A stretch of 9,819 bases of DNA from Bacteroidia bacterium (GTDB taxonomy: Bacteria; Bacteroidota; Bacteroidia; Bacteroidales; Azobacteroidaceae), in assembly GCA_025996815.1 (NCBI GenBank), contig BNTT01000117.1, positions 1 to 9,819 on the forward strand, read 5' to 3'. Shown here piece by piece: positions 7,363 through 9,819 of the stretch. Position numbers and translations under genes: made by a program. Each line of letters begins with the position of its first letter. Position 1 is the first letter of the stretch. The notes under the pieces are model-generated. The model saw only the letters and a list, made by a program, of their open reading frames with translations. It was not told where the DNA came from and did no database searches.

Positions 7363-7370
7363 TACCTTTG
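7363..7370 (+). promoter_or_regulatory. -7 element of the Stealth-family gene promoter
   Basis: TACCTTTG at 7363-7370 matches the -7 consensus and sits about 20 nt before the paired ATGs at 7390 and 7393. No -33 element stands out at the usual distance. The upstream region is a long T-rich run (7333-7347). Confidence 0.65.
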
Positions 7371-7389
7371 CGGTCAATATCTCAATATC

Positions 7390-8319
7390 ATGATGAAAAT
7401 AGATTTGGTATATCTTTGGGTGGACGGCAGCGACCCTCAGTGGGTGGCTCGCAAGAATGCTTTTTTTGGCAATACAGTAGTCCCTGATACGGGCGTGCAT
7501 TGCAAAGGACGCTTTTTTAACAATGGTGAGTTGAAGTATTCTCTGCGTTCGATGGAGAAATATGCGCCGTGGATTAACAAGGTTTTTGTTGTAACCGATG
7601 GGCAAATTCCCGATTGGTTGGAGTTGTCCAACCCTAAAATACAAATTGTTGACCATACGGAAATTATGCCAAAAGAGGCGTTGCCGTGTTACAATCCGCT
7701 GCTTATTGAACATTTTTTATATAAAATAGAAGGACTTTCGGAGTATTTTTTATTTGCTAACGACGATATGTTTTTCAATGCAGATGTTCAGCCCGATTTT
7801 TTCTTTGCAAAAGATGGTTGTCCAATCGTGCGGTTAAAATATAAAATGTTTGCGAAAATAAAGCGACGAAAGTACGAGCCTACTCGTGGTCAATCAATTC
7901 TCAATGCTGCATATTTGGTTGAGAAACGATTTGGAAAATTCTATTTGGAAGATGCACATCACAACATTGATGCTTACCGCAAAAGCGATTGCCGCGATGT
8001 GGTTGAGAAAATTTTTAAGGAAGAAATCGCACAAACCATTGAGCATCACATTCGTAGTCCCAAAGATATTCAACGAATTATCTATTCGTATTATGCTCTG
8101 GCAGTGAAGCATGCCCGTTTGAGGTATGTGGGTTTTGTAGGGCGAAAAGAGTCGTGCGTGATAGGTGTTTGCAAGACGGATTATGACCATTATTTCAGGT
8201 GTTATAGAATTAAACTGTTTTGTATGAACGATGGAGAAAGCGAAACTGACAGCGACCGGATGCGCGCAAAGGCTTTTTTAGAAAAACATTTTCCGGATAA
8301 ATCAAGTTTTGAAAAATAG
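7390..8319 (+). CDS. Stealth-family capsular polysaccharide phosphotransferase
   Basis: A 309-residue soluble protein of the Stealth family, whose members include bacterial capsule hexose-1-phosphate transferases and the catalytic part of animal GlcNAc-1-phosphotransferase. They move a sugar-1-phosphate from a nucleotide sugar to another sugar, making phosphodiester-linked glycans. Conserved region 1 is IDLVYLWVDGSDPQW (4-18). Region 2 spans about 45-140, with LKYSLRSMEKYAPW, VFVVTDGQIPDWL, NPKIQIVDH and the acidic pair in FANDDMFF (122-129). A region 3-like part with His190, His191, His219 and His220 follows at about 185-225. No signal peptide or membrane segment is present. The frame opens further upstream to 7300, but the promoter lies inside that stretch, so I start at the ATG at 7390 (7393 is equally possible). 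No other capsule genes are visible nearby, so acceptor and donor are unknown. Confidence 0.87.
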   Translation: MMKIDLVYLWVDGSDPQWVARKNAFFGNTVVPDTGVHCKGRFFNNGELKYSLRSMEKYAPWINKVFVVTDGQIPDWLELSNPKIQIVDHTEIMPKEALPCYNPLLIEHFLYKIEGLSEYFLFANDDMFFNADVQPDFFFAKDGCPIVRLKYKMFAKIKRRKYEPTRGQSILNAAYLVEKRFGKFYLEDAHHNIDAYRKSDCRDVVEKIFKEEIAQTIEHHIRSPKDIQRIIYSYYALAVKHARLRYVGFVGRKESCVIGVCKTDYDHYFRCYRIKLFCMNDGESETDSDRMRAKAFLEKHFPDKSSFEK

Positions 8320-8353
8320 CAAAATGGAAAAATTTCACTATTTTTTTTCATTG
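8320..8353. terminator. Possible bidirectional A/T-rich terminator between convergent genes
   Basis: In the 34-bp gap between the Stealth and DUF4143 ATPase stops, AATGGAAAAAT (8323-8333) can pair with ATTTTTTTTCATT (8340-8352) around a 6-nt loop, with a bulge. The stem is almost all A-U and thus weak. The T8 run suits plus-strand termination. Confidence 0.28.
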
Positions 8354-9616
8354 TTAATTTAAAAGCCATTTCCAAATGGGAACTACTTCAATGGTCTTAT
8401 CTTCTAATTTCAACGTTCGCTCGGTTTCGCGTGTAACAATCAAAAGCCTGTTACATTCCAATACATTCGATATTTTGAGCAGGGCGGTCACTTCTCTATC
8501 AAATGTGCCGTCACTATTGTCGAGGTTGTAGCATACCTGAATGGCTGTTGTGGCATCGGGTATGTAAAAATCAACTTCAATCCCCATATTGTAGAAAAAG
8601 ACGGTATCATTGCGCCCATATTTGCGCAACAGATTGATTGCCACCACATTTTCCAGCAGGGAGGTGTTGCCATCAAGCAGAAAAAGGTTCAAAATGCCGT
8701 TGTCGGTAAAATAATATTTCGGATTAGTTTCTTTTTCAACAAGTTTGCCCGCAATATTCTGTATGGGCGTTATCAGCCACGCATCTTTCGCATATTCGAT
8801 GTAATTGATAATCGTGTTTGTACCGACCTTTGCTCCGGTTGATGATACGATGTTGGCTATTCGGGTGAATGACATCGGTTGTTTCACGCTTTCTGCCAAT
8901 TTTTTGAATAATATTCGCAATGCAAACGTATTTTCTACCGCGTGTCGGGCAGCAATATCGCCCCAATAGATTTTTTGATATACGCTCGTCAAGTAATCGC
9001 GCTTGGCGGATAGTTCAGCCCCTTCCGGAAATCCTCCAAAATAGAAATAGTCGTTGAATTTTCTTACCACTTCCGCTTTGGATTCTGTTGATAACAACGG
9101 ATTTTGCGTAATATTGATATGGTTTGCGGTCAAAAATTCTTTAAAGTTGTAAGGATAGACGTCAACAGCAATATAACGCCCGCCAAGTGTCGTCTGAATA
9201 TCCTGACTCAACATTTTGGCATTGCTCCCCGTGATGTAAACGCGATGTTTGGTGTCAGCCATACGCCGCGCGAATTTTTCCCACCCCTCAATATTCTGTA
9301 TCTCATCGAGAAACAGGATGGGCTGCCTGCCATACATTTCCAAGTGAATTTCCAGCAGCAAATTCAAATCTTCGGCTGTCATACCGCTCAAGCGTTCATC
9401 CTCAAAGTTGACATAGAGCATCTCATCCCATTTACCTCCCAGAGCAAGCAGTTGTTGCATCCGTTGGTAAAGCAAATAGGATTTTCCGGCTCTTCTGATA
9501 CCTGCAAAAACATAATTGCCAAACTCTTCAAAAGTAAAATCTCTTGGAATTACCTTGTATTTAAGCACTTCAGCCTGATTGTCGGCAATAACTGTTTTTA
9601 AAATATTCTTATCCAT
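8354..9616 (-). CDS. AAA_14/DUF4143 ATP-binding protein
   Basis: A 420-residue ATPase with the standard AAA_14 (PF13173) plus DUF4143 (PF13635) build. Walker A is GIRRAGKS at 39-46 (Lys45). Walker B is ILFLDEIQN at 100-108 (Asp104-Glu105). A sensor-like VYITGSNAKML follows at 127-137. A winged-helix-like part with SFTRIANIVSSTGAKVGTNT lies at about 249-268. The C-terminal DUF4143 part has a restriction-enzyme-like fold motif, IEVDFYIP (346-353) then IQV (359-361). The usual E-x-K is replaced by a Gln-containing strand, as I recall is common in this family, so nuclease activity is doubtful. Cellular function is not established. The frame extends to a TTG at 9622, but the ATG at 9616 is the natural start. 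It is convergent with the Stealth gene and lies just downstream of an IS30-family element. Confidence 0.9.
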   Translation of the reverse strand: MDKNILKTVIADNQAEVLKYKVIPRDFTFEEFGNYVFAGIRRAGKSYLLYQRMQQLLALGGKWDEMLYVNFEDERLSGMTAEDLNLLLEIHLEMYGRQPILFLDEIQNIEGWEKFARRMADTKHRVYITGSNAKMLSQDIQTTLGGRYIAVDVYPYNFKEFLTANHINITQNPLLSTESKAEVVRKFNDYFYFGGFPEGAELSAKRDYLTSVYQKIYWGDIAARHAVENTFALRILFKKLAESVKQPMSFTRIANIVSSTGAKVGTNTIINYIEYAKDAWLITPIQNIAGKLVEKETNPKYYFTDNGILNLFLLDGNTSLLENVVAINLLRKYGRNDTVFFYNMGIEVDFYIPDATTAIQVCYNLDNSDGTFDREVTALLKISNVLECNRLLIVTRETERTLKLEDKTIEVVPIWKWLLN

Positions 9617-9623
9617 AACCAAT

Positions 9624-9647
9624 TTTTGTTCTATTCACAGAACAAAA
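9624..9647. promoter_or_regulatory. Perfect 9-bp inverted repeat over the DUF4143 ATPase promoter (operator candidate)
   Basis: TTTTGTTCT (9624-9632) and AGAACAAAA (9639-9647) are exact reverse complements separated by ATTCAC. The right arm covers five bases of the -7 element and the predicted transcript start lies in or next to the loop. This geometry suits a dimeric repressor binding site. A short leader hairpin is less likely, because one arm would be only partly transcribed. Confidence 0.55.
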
Positions 9648-9674
9648 GTACTGTTTTTTTATTTCATACGCAAA
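9643..9674 (-). promoter_or_regulatory. Promoter of the AAA_14/DUF4143 gene
   Basis: On the minus strand TTTG (9674-9671), a 20-nt spacer and TACTTTTG (9650-9643) match the Bacteroidetes -33/-7 pattern. The predicted start near 9637-9639 gives a leader of about 22 nt before the ATG at 9616. Confidence 0.75.
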
Positions 9675-9693
9675 ACAATCTTATATTTTACAG

Positions 9694-9819
9694 GGTGGAT
9701 TCAACTTCTAAGTGCGACAAAAAGTTCTACAAAGATAGATAAAAAACTTCAGTTGGAGACTTAAAGCCGAGTTTTTCTCTTGGACGGCTATTTATCTTCT
9801 TCTGTATCAGTTTAATATA
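9694..9819 (-). mobile_element. IS30-family insertion sequence, transposase-end fragment cut by window edge
   Basis: The right edge holds the last codons of an IS30-type transposase, then about 30 nt of noncoding end. GATTCAACTTCTAAGTGCGA (9698-9717) resembles the GATTCAA-type terminal repeat of IS30 from memory, so the element probably ends within a few bases of 9694. The exact tip, the partner repeat and the target duplication cannot be fixed, because the other end is outside the window. Confidence 0.6.
9727..9819 (-). CDS. IS30-family transposase, C-terminal end (partial)
   Basis: Only the last 30 residues and the stop are present; the rest lies beyond the right edge. Read on the minus strand, the peptide contains KKINSRPREKLGFKSPTEVF. 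This is the characteristic IS30 C-terminus, in which N-x-RPR-K-LGF-x-(T/S)P-E-x-F closes the DDE integrase domain. The protein would cut and join DNA at the element's ends. The stop is TAG at 9729-9727. The gene reads toward the DUF4143 ATPase gene with no visible terminator between, so readthrough is possible. Whether the element is complete and active cannot be judged. Confidence 0.8.
   Translation of the reverse strand, partial: YIKLIQKKINSRPREKLGFKSPTEVFYLSL

Noticed and set aside
7300..7389. Thirty-codon upstream extension of the Stealth gene
   Set aside because: It begins at a non-ATG codon, contains the gene's own -7 element, and the Stealth conserved region 1 begins right after the ATGs at 7390 and 7393.
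9617..9622. TTG start for the AAA_14/DUF4143 protein
   Set aside because: It adds only two residues ahead of a good ATG at 9616.
1..9819. CRISPR array, tRNA, rRNA or riboswitch
   Set aside because: No regularly spaced direct repeats, cloverleaf-like sequences or long structured leaders were seen. The leaders are short and A/T-rich.

Overview
The window looks like chromosomal DNA from a member of the Bacteroidota, probably order Bacteroidales. Six gene starts are preceded by the TAnnTTTG -7 element used by the Bacteroidetes primary sigma factor, several with a TTTG-like -33 element 20 nt upstream. Leaders are A/T-rich and lack Shine-Dalgarno sequences, and the protein families are typical of the phylum. 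The species cannot be named from this sequence.

Layout. (1) 1-1399, minus strand: a type IV toxin-antitoxin operon of the AbiE type. The antitoxin abiEi overlaps the nucleotidyltransferase toxin abiEii by 8 nt, and the toxin runs off the left edge. This part is visibly more A/T-rich than the next three genes, which fits acquired DNA. (2) 1464-5630, plus strand: three exported envelope enzymes. They are a PhoA-family alkaline phosphatase, a DUF1460 N-acetylmuramoyl-L-alanine amidase-like protein joined to it by a TAATG stop/start overlap, and a GH20 beta-N-acetylhexosaminidase with its own promoter. Together they look like a periplasmic set that takes phosphate groups, peptide stems and amino sugars off cell-wall or host glycan material. 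(3) 5659-7239, minus strand: an AAA-ATPase-like protein with an intact C-terminal PD-(D/E)XK nuclease motif. (4) 7390-8319, plus strand: an isolated Stealth-family sugar-phosphate transferase, as used for capsule-like polysaccharides. (5) 8354-9616, minus strand: a second ATPase of the AAA_14/DUF4143 type, with a perfect 9-bp inverted repeat over its promoter. (6) About 9694-9819: the 3' end of an IS30-family insertion sequence, reading toward the DUF4143 ATPase gene.

The envelope genes form a coherent metabolic core. Around them lie elements typical of accessory or defence-rich DNA: toxin-antitoxin, two ATPases with nuclease-like folds, an orphan surface-glycan transferase and an IS element. 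I see no tRNA, rRNA, CRISPR array or replication origin. No clearly new multi-gene system is evident. The best leads are the phosphatase-amidase coupling, the unusual C-terminal tail of the phosphatase, the apparently leaderless abiEi, and the palindrome controlling the DUF4143 ATPase. Four starts were moved downstream from the longest open frame, because promoters or ATG codons lie inside the longer frames.
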